A stretch of DNA of 53,833 bases from an uncultured Flavobacteriales bacterium (GCA_938084585.1 CALKFF010000004.1:1-53833), one strand, 5' to 3'; positions 17,205-26,207 are shown, numbered from the stretch's first letter. A program made the numbers and translations. The notes: generated by a model not told the origin, from the letters alone.

Positions 17205-17294
17205 ATGCCAAGCGGAAAAAAGCGCAAGCGTCACAAGATGGCCACGCACAAGCGGAAGAAGCGTCTTCGCAAGAACCGTCACAAGAAGAAGTAA
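17205..17294 (+). CDS. bS22/mS38-family small ribosomal protein (AURKAIP1/COX24 domain), 29 residues
   Basis: An ORF of only 29 codons, ATG 17205 to TAA 17294, starting 11 nt after the TPR stop. The product is almost entirely basic: MPSGKKRKRHKMATHKRKK, then RLRKNRHKKK. The MxxHKRKKRLRKNRH core is the AURKAIP1/COX24 (DUF1713) motif, which mitochondria carry in mS38 and mycobacteria in bS22, both bound to the small ribosomal subunit near the decoding centre. Placement before the RNase G gene fits a ribosome/RNA-linked unit. Its size makes it easy to miss. I am confident in the family and infer the ribosomal role. Confidence 0.85.
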   Translation: MPSGKKRKRHKMATHKRKKRLRKNRHKKK

Positions 17295-17298
17295 TGTG

Positions 17299-17335
17299 CG
17301 TGACTTGAGGCTGTGAAGAGCAGTCTCAAGTCGCG
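17299..17335 (+). promoter_or_regulatory. 15-bp stem-loop in the RNase G 5' leader
   Basis: Left arm 17299-17313 pairs with right arm 17321-17335 through 15 bp (13 Watson-Crick, two G-U) around a 7-nt loop TGAAGAG. It begins 5 nt after the bS22-like stop and ends 12 nt before the RNase G ATG. No T-tract follows, so it does not look like a terminator. A role in mRNA processing or autoregulation by RNase G is an inference. Confidence 0.6.
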
Positions 17336-17347
17336 GTACTTCATGTG

Positions 17348-18901
17348 ATGGACGCGGAACTCGTCATCAATTCAACGCCCAAGGGCGTTGACATTGCCGT
17401 CCTGGAAGACGGTCAGCTCGTGGAGCTGCACCGCGACCGTGGGGACGTGCAATACGCCGTGGGCGACATTTACGTCGGCCGCGTCAGGAAAGTCATGCCC
17501 AACCTGAATGCAGGTTTTGTCGACGTGGGCCACGGGAAGGATGCCTTTTTGCACCATTCCGATCTGGGTCCTCAATACAAGACGCAACAGACTTGGGTCA
17601 AGCGTGTGATGTCAGGCAAGCAACCGACGGCTGACATCAGCAAATTCAAGCGGGAAGAGGACATCGACCGGAAGGGCAAGATGAAGGACTACGTGTCCGC
17701 GTCTCAGCTCGTTTTGGTTCAAGTTGCGAAGGAGCCCATCAGCACCAAGGGCCCGAGGTTGACGGCGGAAGTCAGTCTGCCGGGGCGCTATTTGGTGTTG
17801 GTGCCTTTCAGCGACAAGGTGAGTCTGTCTTCGCGCATCAAAGGGGAAAAAGAACGCAGCCGGTTGCGTCGCCTCATGCAAAGCATCCAACCCCCAGGGT
17901 TTGGCATCATCGTGCGGACGGTGGCGGAAAACAAGGGTTCGGCAGACCTGCACACAGACTTGCAGGATTTGGTCGACCGTTGGCAAAAGCTGTACACCAA
18001 CCTCAAAAGTGCCAAACCAGGGAAGCGTGTGTTGGGCGAAGTGAACCAGGTCAGCGCCGTCCTTCGCGACGTCATGACCAAGTCGTGCACCGCCATTCAC
18101 GTCAACGACCCTCGCGTGGCAGATGAGGTCAAGGAGTTCTTGGACCAAAGCAAATCCGGGGACGAGGCCATGGTCAAATTGAGCCGGGCCAAAGACCTGT
18201 TCAACAACATGTCCATCCACCGCCAGATCAAGGCGGCGTTTGGTCGTCAAGTGAACTTGCGGTCGGGATCTTACCTCGTAATTGAGCAGACGGAAGCCAT
18301 GCACGTCATCGACGTGAACAGCGGCGGCCGGAAAAAGGGCGCATCGAGCCAGGAGGAGAATGCGTTGTTGACCAACCTGGACGTGGTTCCAGAAATCGCG
18401 AGGGTGTTGCGCCTTCGCGACATGGGGGGCATCATCGCCATCGACTTCATCGACATGGCCAAGCGCGAGCACAACAAGCAGTTGACCGACGCCCTCAAAG
18501 AGGCCATGAAACACGACAAGGCCAAGCACAACATCGCTTCACCAAGCCGATTTGGCGTGGTGGAAATGACCCGTCAGCGTGTCCGAGATGTGGCCGATGT
18601 TGTGACGACCGACGCCTGTCCGTCGTGCAACGGGACCGGCAAAGTGGAGGCCAGCATCTTGATCACAGACAAGATTGCTTCTGCCCTGAAGTACCTCGTA
18701 GAAGGGGAAAACCGAAAGCGGATGACGCTGATGGTGCACCCTTTGCTGGAGGCCTACTTGCAGCAGGGCTGGTGGAAATCCAGGCGTCGGGCTTGGGAGA
18801 AGGAATTCGCCATCAAGCTCGCAGTGGAATCCAATTCCAACCTGGAATTCTTGGAGTACCACGTGTACAACGCCCTGGGCGAGGACATCACCCCAGATTG
18901 A
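17348..18901 (+). CDS. rng: Ribonuclease E/G family endoribonuclease
   Basis: 517 residues from ATG 17348; a GTG one codon upstream is also possible. The S1 domain with GDIYVGRVRKVMPNLNAGFVDVGHGKDAFLH lies near residues 35-65. The RNase H-like catalytic region has MHVIDVNSG (Asp322) and GIIAIDFIDM (Asp366), the two magnesium-binding aspartates, and CPSCNGTG (Cys424, Cys427) is the zinc-link of the dimer. There is no long C-terminal degradosome scaffold, so it is RNase G-like in size. It trims rRNA and turns over mRNA. It is last in the HU-TPR-bS22 unit and convergent with the HD gene with 9 nt between stops. Confidence 0.95.
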   Translation: MDAELVINSTPKGVDIAVLEDGQLVELHRDRGDVQYAVGDIYVGRVRKVMPNLNAGFVDVGHGKDAFLHHSDLGPQYKTQQTWVKRVMSGKQPTADISKFKREEDIDRKGKMKDYVSASQLVLVQVAKEPISTKGPRLTAEVSLPGRYLVLVPFSDKVSLSSRIKGEKERSRLRRLMQSIQPPGFGIIVRTVAENKGSADLHTDLQDLVDRWQKLYTNLKSAKPGKRVLGEVNQVSAVLRDVMTKSCTAIHVNDPRVADEVKEFLDQSKSGDEAMVKLSRAKDLFNNMSIHRQIKAAFGRQVNLRSGSYLVIEQTEAMHVIDVNSGGRKKGASSQEENALLTNLDVVPEIARVLRLRDMGGIIAIDFIDMAKREHNKQLTDALKEAMKHDKAKHNIASPSRFGVVEMTRQRVRDVADVVTTDACPSCNGTGKVEASILITDKIASALKYLVEGENRKRMTLMVHPLLEAYLQQGWWKSRRRAWEKEFAIKLAVESNSNLEFLEYHVYNALGEDITPD

Positions 18902-18910
18902 CGTGAAGAT

Positions 18911-20161
18911 TCACGACCGCGTGGGCGGCGTGAGTTCCTTCGGGTAGCACAAAAAGCTCTTCTCCACCGGTTTGCTGAGCAACTGGAGGCTGAGGTGGTC
19001 GTTGGCTTCTGCAAAGTCGCGGATGGACCCGTCTTTGTAGTGGACCAAAATGCCTAGGGGCACGTAGGCCTTGTTGTCAATCATGGCGTTGCTGACCAGG
19101 AATTGGGCGTCTTCCTCGTCCAAGCCAAAGTGGGCGGCAGTGGCGGCCACGCGCTCTTGCACGTCCTCGTCCGTGAACGGCTCGGGGCGAAGCTCGATGC
19201 GGAACAAGCCCCGGTCGAGCAGCCGGGTGCTGAGCATGGACAGCACCTTGTCTTCGTGATGGCGCCAGGCTTTCATGGCCACGAAAATGTCGGAATCGTC
19301 GAGCTCGCAGAACCGCTCCAGCACCGCCGGATCGGCCAAAAACTTTGCCCGGTCGAGGTCGTCGTGAAGAAAGAGCGACAGCGCCGGGGAAGCGAACACG
19401 TCGACCCCTTGGCGGGCCAGGTGTTTCGCCCTGCGCAGGACGAGCATGAGCATGTGCTCCGCGCTGAGCACGGTGCGGTGCAGGTAGACCTGCCAGTACA
19501 TCAAGCGCCTCGCCACCACGAATTTTTCGATGGAGTAGATGGCCTTTTCCTCGACCACCAATTGGCCGTCCACCACGTCCAACATCTTCAAGATGCGCTC
19601 GCTGCCCACTTTGCCCTCGGTGACTCCACTGTAGAAGCTGTCCCGGGCGAGGTAATCCAAGCGGTCCATGTCGAGCTGGCTGCTGACGAGTTGGTGCAGG
19701 AATTTCTTGGGATGGTGGTCGTTGAAGATTTCAATCGCCAAATCCAACGCCCCGCTGAACTCCTCGTTCAACCGTCCCATGATCAAGGCACTCACGTCCT
19801 CGTGGTGCACCCCTTGCACAATGCTGTGCTCCAAAGCATGGCTGAACGGGCCGTGGCCCACGTCGTGAAGCAAAATGGCCAGGCACGCCCCCTCCGCTTC
19901 CGCTTCGCTGATGTCCACGCCCTTGTTCCGGAGGCTGTCGATGGCTTCCTGCATGAGGTGCATGCAGCCCACGGCGTGGTGGAAGCGGTTGTGGACGGCC
20001 CCAGGGTAGACCAAATGCGACAACCCCAGTTGCGAAATGCGGCGCAGACGCTGCATGTACCGGTGGTCCATGAGGTCCAGCGCACGGGCGTGGCGCAGGG
20101 TGACAAATCCGTAGACCGGATCGTTCAGGATTTTGTGTCGGTTGACCTTGCTTGCTGGCAT
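18911..20161 (-). CDS. HD-domain phosphohydrolase (dNTPase/SAMHD1-like)
   Basis: 416 residues. The metal site reads H in RFHHAVG, HD in LLHDVGHGPFSHALEH and D in DMDRLDYLARDSFYSG, the order found in dNTP triphosphohydrolase-like HD proteins. Flanking segments such as LRRISQLGLSHLVYPGAVH are typical of this group. Likely activity is hydrolysis of dNTPs to nucleoside and triphosphate, inferred from family. It is divergent from porX across 90 nt containing an inverted repeat, and its 3' end abuts rng. Confidence 0.88.
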   Translation of the reverse strand: MPASKVNRHKILNDPVYGFVTLRHARALDLMDHRYMQRLRRISQLGLSHLVYPGAVHNRFHHAVGCMHLMQEAIDSLRNKGVDISEAEAEGACLAILLHDVGHGPFSHALEHSIVQGVHHEDVSALIMGRLNEEFSGALDLAIEIFNDHHPKKFLHQLVSSQLDMDRLDYLARDSFYSGVTEGKVGSERILKMLDVVDGQLVVEEKAIYSIEKFVVARRLMYWQVYLHRTVLSAEHMLMLVLRRAKHLARQGVDVFASPALSLFLHDDLDRAKFLADPAVLERFCELDDSDIFVAMKAWRHHEDKVLSMLSTRLLDRGLFRIELRPEPFTDEDVQERVAATAAHFGLDEEDAQFLVSNAMIDNKAYVPLGILVHYKDGSIRDFAEANDHLSLQLLSKPVEKSFLCYPKELTPPTRS

Positions 20162-20171
20162 ACGATGTCGC

Positions 20172-20216
20172 GCGTCTCGGCGTTACTTTGTCGCAAGATA
20201 CGGGTGCCGAGAACGC
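20172..20216. repeat. Inverted repeat between HD gene and porX
   Basis: Arms GCGTCTCGGC (20172-20181) and GCCGAGA-a-CGC (20206-20216, one bulged A) enclose 24 nt that contain a weak -7-like TATCTTGC for the HD gene at 20193-20200 on the minus strand. It could be an operator or an RNA structure. It is not followed by a T-tract. Confidence 0.4.
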
Positions 20217-20251
20217 TCGCGGCGGCCTGTTTTGCTCGAACACACATGCGC

Positions 20252-21817
20252 ATGGCACGACCACACATTCTTTGGGTTGACGACGAAATCGAATTGCTCC
20301 GGCCCCACATGTTGTTCCTCGACGAGAAGGGGTACGACGTGACGGGTGTCAACAGCGGGGTCGAGGCGCTTGAGCGGGTGGAGGAGCACGCGTACGACGT
20401 GGTGTTCTTGGACGAGAACATGCCCGGTTTGAATGGCATCGAGACGCTTCAGCGCATCAAGTCCAAGCGGCCTGAATTGCCCGTCATCATGATCACCAAA
20501 AGCGAGGAGGAACGCATCATGGAGGAGGCCATCGGTTCCAAAATCAGCGACTACCTGATCAAGCCGGTGAACCCCAACCAAATCTTGATGGCCGTCAAGA
20601 AAACCCTGGACAACCGACGGATTCAAGGCGAGCAGGCGCAGTCGGCCTACATGCGGGAGTTCCGCGAGTTGGCCATGCAGTTGGGCGGGCGGTTGAACGC
20701 GGAGGAGTGGTCTGAAGTCTACCGCCGGCTGTGCCACTGGCACCTTACGCTGGGCGATTCTGGCGACGGCGGCATGTTGGAGATTTTGGAAAATCAACAT
20801 GCCGAGGCCAACCACCAATTCGCGCGGTTCATTGAAGACCACTACGAACACTGGATGACGGGGATGGAGCAAGGCCCTGTGATGTCCCACCAAGTGCTGC
20901 CCGCGTGGTTGCCCGATGCGGTGGCCGGGTCGGAGGGACGCCCGCTGTTTTTGGTGGTCATCGACAACCTGCGCTGGGACCAGTGGCGTGCGATCGCGCC
21001 GGTCCTTTCGGACGACTGGAACATCGCGGAGGAGAAGACGTATTTCAGCCTGTTGCCCACGGCCACGCAGTACGCACGGAATGCTCTGTTTGCGGGAATG
21101 ACCCCCGCCGACATCTCCAGGGTGATGCCCGATTGTTGGGTCGACGAATCGGCCGAAGGCTCCAAAAACGCCCACGAGGCCAAACTGCAGCAAGCGCTGT
21201 TTGAGCGCATGGGGGTGGAAGGAAAAACCGCCTACCACAAGATCACCAGCCTCGAAGCGGGCAAGCGCTTGGCCGACCGCTTCCACGAGCAAAAAGGCCA
21301 ATCCGTGACCACGGTGGTTTACAATTTCGTGGACATGCTCAGCCATGCCCGGTCAGAGATGGAGGTGATCAAGGAATTGGCGGACGACGAGGCGGCGTAC
21401 CGAAGCTTGACGCACTCGTGGTTCGTGCACAGCCCGCTGAAGCACATGCTTGACGCGATGGCCGAGATGGGCGGGCGTGTGGTGTTGACCACCGACCACG
21501 GCACCATGCGGGTGGACCAACCCGTGGAGGTGCGTGGCGACCGCGCGACCAACGCCAACCTGCGCTACAAAGTGGGCAAGAACCTTGGGTACAACGCCGA
21601 GGAGGTGATGGAAGTGAAGCAACCAGACAAGGTGGGGCTTCCCAAACCCAACGTCTCCAGCACCTACATCTTCGCCAAGACAAGGGACTTTTTGGTGTAC
21701 CCCAACAACGCGTCCCGCTACGTCAAGACGTTCCGGAACTCGTTCCAGCACGGCGGCGTGAGCATGGAAGAGATGATCATTCCTTGGGTGGTATTGGACC
21801 CCAAAAACACGCAGTGA
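20252..21817 (+). CDS. porX: T9SS response regulator PorX with PglZ domain
   Basis: 521 residues from ATG 20252; ATG 20246 is also in frame. The receiver domain (1-120) has the acidic pair Asp10-Asp11, the phospho-acceptor Asp54 in VVFLDENMPG and the ITKSEE and YLIKPVNP switch segments. The C-terminal half is an alkaline-phosphatase-like PglZ domain (FLVVIDNLRWDQW, VVYNFVDMLSHAR, VVLTTDHGTM). Together these define PorX, which with the kinase PorY controls T9SS genes in Porphyromonas and hydrolyses nucleotide messengers. Length agrees with known PorX. tsaE starts 1 nt after its stop. Confidence 0.95.
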   Translation: MARPHILWVDDEIELLRPHMLFLDEKGYDVTGVNSGVEALERVEEHAYDVVFLDENMPGLNGIETLQRIKSKRPELPVIMITKSEEERIMEEAIGSKISDYLIKPVNPNQILMAVKKTLDNRRIQGEQAQSAYMREFRELAMQLGGRLNAEEWSEVYRRLCHWHLTLGDSGDGGMLEILENQHAEANHQFARFIEDHYEHWMTGMEQGPVMSHQVLPAWLPDAVAGSEGRPLFLVVIDNLRWDQWRAIAPVLSDDWNIAEEKTYFSLLPTATQYARNALFAGMTPADISRVMPDCWVDESAEGSKNAHEAKLQQALFERMGVEGKTAYHKITSLEAGKRLADRFHEQKGQSVTTVVYNFVDMLSHARSEMEVIKELADDEAAYRSLTHSWFVHSPLKHMLDAMAEMGGRVVLTTDHGTMRVDQPVEVRGDRATNANLRYKVGKNLGYNAEEVMEVKQPDKVGLPKPNVSSTYIFAKTRDFLVYPNNASRYVKTFRNSFQHGGVSMEEMIIPWVVLDPKNTQ

Positions 21818-21818
21818 C

Positions 21819-22274
21819 ATGCCGACATTGATCCAACTCGCTTCCTGGAAAGGCTACAGCTTGGAAGAATTGCCCAAGGTGGCTGCGGAAGTGGCTGCGG
21901 CCTTGCCAGTGGCTGGCGTCGTGGCTGTGCATGGCACCATGGGGGCTGGGAAGACCACCTTGATTCGTGCCGTGTTGCAGGAGTGGGGCACCGAGGAGGA
22001 GGGGGCGAGCCCCACGTTTGGGCTGGTGCACCACCACACGGTGTTACGGCAGGGTGAGCCTTGCCAAGTCCGGCACATGGACCTGTACAGGTTGGAGCAC
22101 GAGGAGGAGGCGGATCGCGCCGGCATTGCCGACATGATGCTTGAAGACGTGCTGACCTTGGTGGAGTGGCCTGAGCGCGTGCCTGGATTGATGCCCGACG
22201 ACGCGCATCTGCTCCAAATTGAAGAGCTCGCCGACGGCACAAGGCAGTGCATTTTGTCGGCCCTGCGGGGTTGA
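21819..22274 (+). CDS. tsaE: tRNA N6-threonylcarbamoyladenosine synthesis ATPase TsaE
   Basis: 151 residues. The Walker A loop is HGTMGAGKTTLIRA near residues 38-52, followed by SPTFGLVHHH and the MDLYRLEHEEEADRAG segment that identifies TsaE (YjeE). TsaE works with TsaB and TsaD to transfer threonylcarbamoyl to A37 of ANN-decoding tRNAs. It follows porX by 1 nt, so it is co-transcribed with it, and the ald promoter element lies at its end. Confidence 0.93.
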   Translation: MPTLIQLASWKGYSLEELPKVAAEVAAALPVAGVVAVHGTMGAGKTTLIRAVLQEWGTEEEGASPTFGLVHHHTVLRQGEPCQVRHMDLYRLEHEEEADRAGIADMMLEDVLTLVEWPERVPGLMPDDAHLLQIEELADGTRQCILSALRG

Positions 22275-22298
22275 ATCGGTTGGGCTTGGCTATTTTGG
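22271..22298 (+). promoter_or_regulatory. Candidate ald promoter (TTG-N17-TATTTTGG)
   Basis: TTG at 22271-22273, 17 nt, then TATTTTGG at 22291-22298. Spacing matches the 17-23 nt reported for Flavobacterium promoters, though the second box is imperfect. Seven nt separate it from ATG 22306. Confidence 0.45.
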
Positions 22299-22305
22299 GG
22301 CCGTC

Positions 22306-23523
22306 ATGGATACTGGACGCAAAGCCATCAAAGCCCTCGCCCGCGAGGCCGCCCTGCTCCCGCAAGAAGAATTGCTCGAGGCCAAGAAGGGGCAAGCCGA
22401 GTTGACCATCGGCATCCCTGCGGAAACGAGCTTGCAGGAAAAGCGTGTGGCCCTTGTGCCTGAAGCAGTCGCGCTTTTGGCCGCGCACGGTCACCAAGTG
22501 TTGGTGGAAACCCAAGCCGGAGCCAACGCCCAGTTCTCGGACAACGATTACAGCGAGGCGGGCGCCCGAATTGTCTACGACAAGAGTCAGGTCTTCCAGG
22601 CCAGCATTGTGCTCAAGGTGGAGCCGCCCTCCTTGGAGGAAGTCGCCTTGATGGGCATGCGCCAAACCCTCATCTCCGCCTTGCAGTTGAGCGTTCAAAA
22701 CGAAGGTCTGCTCGAAGCCCTCAGCGCCAAGAAGACCACGGCCATTGCGTGGGACTTTGTCCAAAACGAAAACGGCATCCAGCCCTTGGTCCGGGCGATG
22801 GGCGAAATCGCCGGCAACACAGCCATCCTCATTGCAGGAGAACTCATGGCCAGCGAGCAAGGCATGGGGAACATGCTGGGCGGGGTCAGTGGGGTGCGTC
22901 CCAGCGAAGTGGTCATCCTCGGTGCAGGCACCGTGGGTGAATTCGCGGCCCGGTCCGCGTTGGGTCTCGGCGCCTCGGTCAAAGTGTTTGACAACAGCGT
23001 TCACCGTTTGATCCGGCTTCAAAACGCCGTGGGCCAGCGGTTGTGGACGTCCACCCTTCAGCCCTCGGTGCTGGAAGAGGCACTCAAGACGGCCGACGTG
23101 GCCATCGGGGCGGTGCGCGGCTCGGGTTCCCGTGCTCCGATGCTCGTGAGCGAGCCCATGGTGGCCGGCATGCGTGAACGATCCATTGTGGTCGACGTCA
23201 GCATCGACCAAGGCGGGGTCTTTGAAACCTCGCGACTCACCAGCCACGAGCGCCCCACGTTCATCGAGTGCGGGGTCATCCATTATTGCGTGCCCAACAT
23301 CCCTTCCCGCGTGTCTCGAACCGCCAGCAAGGCGATGAGCAACCTCGCGGCCCCGCTGCTGTTGGGACTGGCTGCAGACGGCGGGTTGGTGCCCTCGATC
23401 AAGGAACGCAACCTGATGGCCACAGGCGTGTACATGTTCAACGGCACGCTCACCCACGAGGAATTGGCTGTGGACCGAGGCATGCCTTGGAAGCCCCTCG
23501 ATTTGTTGACGGCTGCGCTCTGA
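22306..23523 (+). CDS. ald: Alanine dehydrogenase
   Basis: 405 residues from ATG 22306; the frame is open further upstream but overlaps tsaE. The N-terminal catalytic domain has GIPAETSLQEKRVALVPE, typical of the alanine dehydrogenase / PntA family, and the NAD-binding domain begins with VVILGAGTVGEFAARSALGLGA. Later markers are VVDVSIDQGG and HYCVPNIPSRVSRTAS, which favour alanine dehydrogenase over transhydrogenase. It interconverts alanine with pyruvate and ammonia. It is longer at the N-terminus than Bacillus Ald by about 30 residues, as I recall for Bacteroidota. It is convergent with mutS. Confidence 0.9.
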   Translation: MDTGRKAIKALAREAALLPQEELLEAKKGQAELTIGIPAETSLQEKRVALVPEAVALLAAHGHQVLVETQAGANAQFSDNDYSEAGARIVYDKSQVFQASIVLKVEPPSLEEVALMGMRQTLISALQLSVQNEGLLEALSAKKTTAIAWDFVQNENGIQPLVRAMGEIAGNTAILIAGELMASEQGMGNMLGGVSGVRPSEVVILGAGTVGEFAARSALGLGASVKVFDNSVHRLIRLQNAVGQRLWTSTLQPSVLEEALKTADVAIGAVRGSGSRAPMLVSEPMVAGMRERSIVVDVSIDQGGVFETSRLTSHERPTFIECGVIHYCVPNIPSRVSRTASKAMSNLAAPLLLGLAADGGLVPSIKERNLMATGVYMFNGTLTHEELAVDRGMPWKPLDLLTAAL

Positions 23524-23544
23524 CCGCCTCCCGTCGTTCGACGC

Positions 23545-26184
23545 TCAGGCTTTTTTGCCCGAGAGGGTCGCTTTGATTTCGTGAAGCTTCATGAGGGCCT
23601 GCACAGGCGTCAAGTGGTCGATGTCCACTTCCATCAGTTGGTCCCGAATGGACTCAAGGGCAGGGTCGTCCAGTTGGAAGAAGCTCATTTGCATGCCCTC
23701 CGCCACGGGGACAATCGCGGACAAATCGGGGGCTTCGTGACGGGGAAGGTCGTCGTTTTGGGTCGTCACCCCCTCGCCACTTCGGGCCGACTCCAACGAT
23801 TCCAGGACGTCCTCTGCACGGAGCACCAACGTTCGTGGCATGCCCGCCAAGCGGGCCACATGGATGCCAAAGCTGTGGTTGCTGCCGCCTGGAGCCAGCT
23901 TGCGGAGAAAGACCACCTTGCCGTTCATCTCCTTCACGCTGACGTTCACGTTCACAATCCGAGACAAACGCAGGCTCATGTCGTTGAGCTCGTGATAATG
24001 CGTGGCGAAGAGCGTCAGGGGCCGGTGCTTGCTGGTCTCGTGCAAATGCTCGGCAATGGCCCAAGCGATGCTGACGCCATCGTACGTGCTGGTGCCGCGC
24101 CCAATCTCATCCAACAGCACCAGGCTGCGGGGCGTGAGGTTGTTGAGGATGGCCGCGGTTTCGTTCATCTCCACCATGAAGGTGGATTCGCCGCTGCTGA
24201 TGTTGTCCGACGCGCCAACCCGGGTGAAGATCCGGTCGAGGATGCCCAAATCGGCGTGTTTGGCGGGGACAAACGACCCCGATTGCGCCATCAAGGAGAT
24301 CAGCGCGGTTTGTCGCAACAGCGCACTCTTGCCCGACATGTTGGGCCCTGTGACCATCAGGATTTGTCGGGTGTCTGGATCGAGTTGGATGTCGTTGGCG
24401 ACGTAGGTTTCGCCGGGGGGCAGTTGCCTTTCGATGACAGGGTGCCGGCCCTCTGAGATGGAGATGCTTCGCCCGTCGTGCATGCGGGGGCGGGTGTACC
24501 CCAATTCCACGGCCGACTCGGCATGCGAGGACAGCATATCCAACAGCCCCATCGCCCTGGCGTTGCCCATCAGCGCGGGAAGTTCTTGTGCACAGGCAGC
24601 CACAAGGCTGGAAAAGGCGGTGGTTTCCAAGGCTTGGGCCTTGTCTTTGGCCGAGAGAATTTGGGATTCCAAGTCCTTCAATTCCTCGGTGATGTAGCGC
24701 TCGGCTTGCGTCAGGGTCTGCTTCCGAATCCAGCCTTCGGGAACCTTGTCCTTGTGGGCATTGCGGACTTCGAGGTAGTACCCAAACACGTTGTTGAACG
24801 CCACCTTCAACCCTGAGATTCCCGTGGCCTCGGCCTCCCGGTCGCGGATGGCGTCGAGGGCTTCCTGGCTGTTGAAAGCCAACCTCCGCACGTCGTCGAG
24901 CTCGGCATTGACCCCGGCGGCGATGACCTCACCTTTCCCGATGGCCACGGCGGGCTCGTCGACAAGCTCCTGGTCCAACCTGGCCAGAAGGGCACTGCAA
25001 GGGCTCAACGATTCGAGGTACGGCAACAACGAGGCTTCCCCGGCTGTCGCGTCGGCCACGGCTTGCACGGCGTGCAGCCCTCGGCGGACGTGGCCCAATT
25101 CGCGGGGATTGATGCGACCAGAACTCGCCTTGGAGGTCAGCCGCTCGAGGTCCCCCACACGTCCAAGGATGGTCCTCAGTTCGTGTCGAAGGGCAACTTC
25201 CTCGGCCAACCGATCGACGGCTTCGTGCCGTTGGGCCAAGGTGTCCAGGTCGGTCAACGGTGCCACGAGTGCCCGTCGTAGTGCCCGACCGCCCATGGGT
25301 GTGCACGTCCGGTCCAGAACGTCCACCAACGAGGTGCCATCCTCGTGGTTCGGGTGCAGGATTTCGAGGTTCCGCACCGTGAATCGGTCAAGCCACATGC
25401 CGTCCGTGGGCCGCAACCTGGCCACGCCTTGGATGTGGGCCGTCTCTCGATGGTGGGTCAGGTCAAGGTAATGCAGCACGGCGCCAACCGCGATGGTGGC
25501 GAGGGGCGCATCGTCCAGTCCGAGGCCCTTCAAGGATTCTGTGGCGAACTGTTTGGCAATCCACTCCTCCGCGTAGGCTTGGGTGAAAACCCAATCTTCC
25601 AGCTTGGTCCGAGGCACGTCGTCGCCAAACAGCGCCCGAACATCGGCTTCATGCCTCCGGTCGATGAGCCACTCTTTGGGTTCAAGGCTTTTCAGGATGC
25701 GGTCCACCCATCGGGCGTCTCCTTCTGCGGCTTGAAATTCCCCCGTGCTCAGGTCAAGCAACGCCAGTCCGACGGCCTTGGGTGTCCAATGGATGGCGGC
25801 GACGTAGTGGTTGGCCTTGCTTTCCAGCACGTGGTCGTGCATCACAAGGCCTGGGGTGACGAGCTCCGTGACACCACGCTTCACGAGGCCCTTGGCTTGT
25901 TTCGGGTCTTCCAGCTGGTCGCACACCGCCACCTTCAGGCCAGACTTGACAAGCTTGGGGAGGTAGGTGTCCAGGCTGTGGTGTGGGAATCCGGCCAATT
26001 CGATTTCAGAGGCGCTGCCGTTGCCGCGTTTGGTCAACACGATGTCGAGCACGTTGGCTGCCGCCACGGCGTCAGACCCAAACGTCTCGTAGAAATCGCC
26101 CACACGGAAGAGCAACACGGTGTCCGGATGCTTGGCCTTGATCCGGTTGTATTGCTTCATCAATGGGGTTTCCTTGCCTGCCAC
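23545..26184 (-). CDS. mutS: DNA mismatch repair protein MutS
   Basis: 879 residues with a GTG start. The mismatch-reading Phe-x-Glu lies in VGDFYETFGSDA near the N-terminus after TPLMKQYNRIKAKHPD. The ATPase has Walker A GPNMSGKSALLRQ, the SSGESTFMVEM region and LVLLDEIGRGTSTYDG (Walker B and D-loop), followed by the FATHYHEL switch. Length and order match MutS1. It has a promoter-like element upstream and is convergent with ald (21-nt gap). It shares an upstream 11-mer with clpP. Confidence 0.97.
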   Translation of the reverse strand: MAGKETPLMKQYNRIKAKHPDTVLLFRVGDFYETFGSDAVAAANVLDIVLTKRGNGSASEIELAGFPHHSLDTYLPKLVKSGLKVAVCDQLEDPKQAKGLVKRGVTELVTPGLVMHDHVLESKANHYVAAIHWTPKAVGLALLDLSTGEFQAAEGDARWVDRILKSLEPKEWLIDRRHEADVRALFGDDVPRTKLEDWVFTQAYAEEWIAKQFATESLKGLGLDDAPLATIAVGAVLHYLDLTHHRETAHIQGVARLRPTDGMWLDRFTVRNLEILHPNHEDGTSLVDVLDRTCTPMGGRALRRALVAPLTDLDTLAQRHEAVDRLAEEVALRHELRTILGRVGDLERLTSKASSGRINPRELGHVRRGLHAVQAVADATAGEASLLPYLESLSPCSALLARLDQELVDEPAVAIGKGEVIAAGVNAELDDVRRLAFNSQEALDAIRDREAEATGISGLKVAFNNVFGYYLEVRNAHKDKVPEGWIRKQTLTQAERYITEELKDLESQILSAKDKAQALETTAFSSLVAACAQELPALMGNARAMGLLDMLSSHAESAVELGYTRPRMHDGRSISISEGRHPVIERQLPPGETYVANDIQLDPDTRQILMVTGPNMSGKSALLRQTALISLMAQSGSFVPAKHADLGILDRIFTRVGASDNISSGESTFMVEMNETAAILNNLTPRSLVLLDEIGRGTSTYDGVSIAWAIAEHLHETSKHRPLTLFATHYHELNDMSLRLSRIVNVNVSVKEMNGKVVFLRKLAPGGSNHSFGIHVARLAGMPRTLVLRAEDVLESLESARSGEGVTTQNDDLPRHEAPDLSAIVPVAEGMQMSFFQLDDPALESIRDQLMEVDIDHLTPVQALMKLHEIKATLSGKKA

Positions 26185-26207
26185 GTCGAGGTTCTTTCGG
26201 TGAACGT

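Noticed and set aside
19103-20251. A 383-codon N-terminal extension in frame with porX
   Set aside because: It overlaps the HD gene on the other strand. The receiver domain starts properly at the ATG at 20252, and the length from there equals known PorX.
21718-23457. 579-codon minus-strand frame opposite tsaE and ald
   Set aside because: Shadow of clear plus-strand genes with Walker and Rossmann motifs; no motif of its own.
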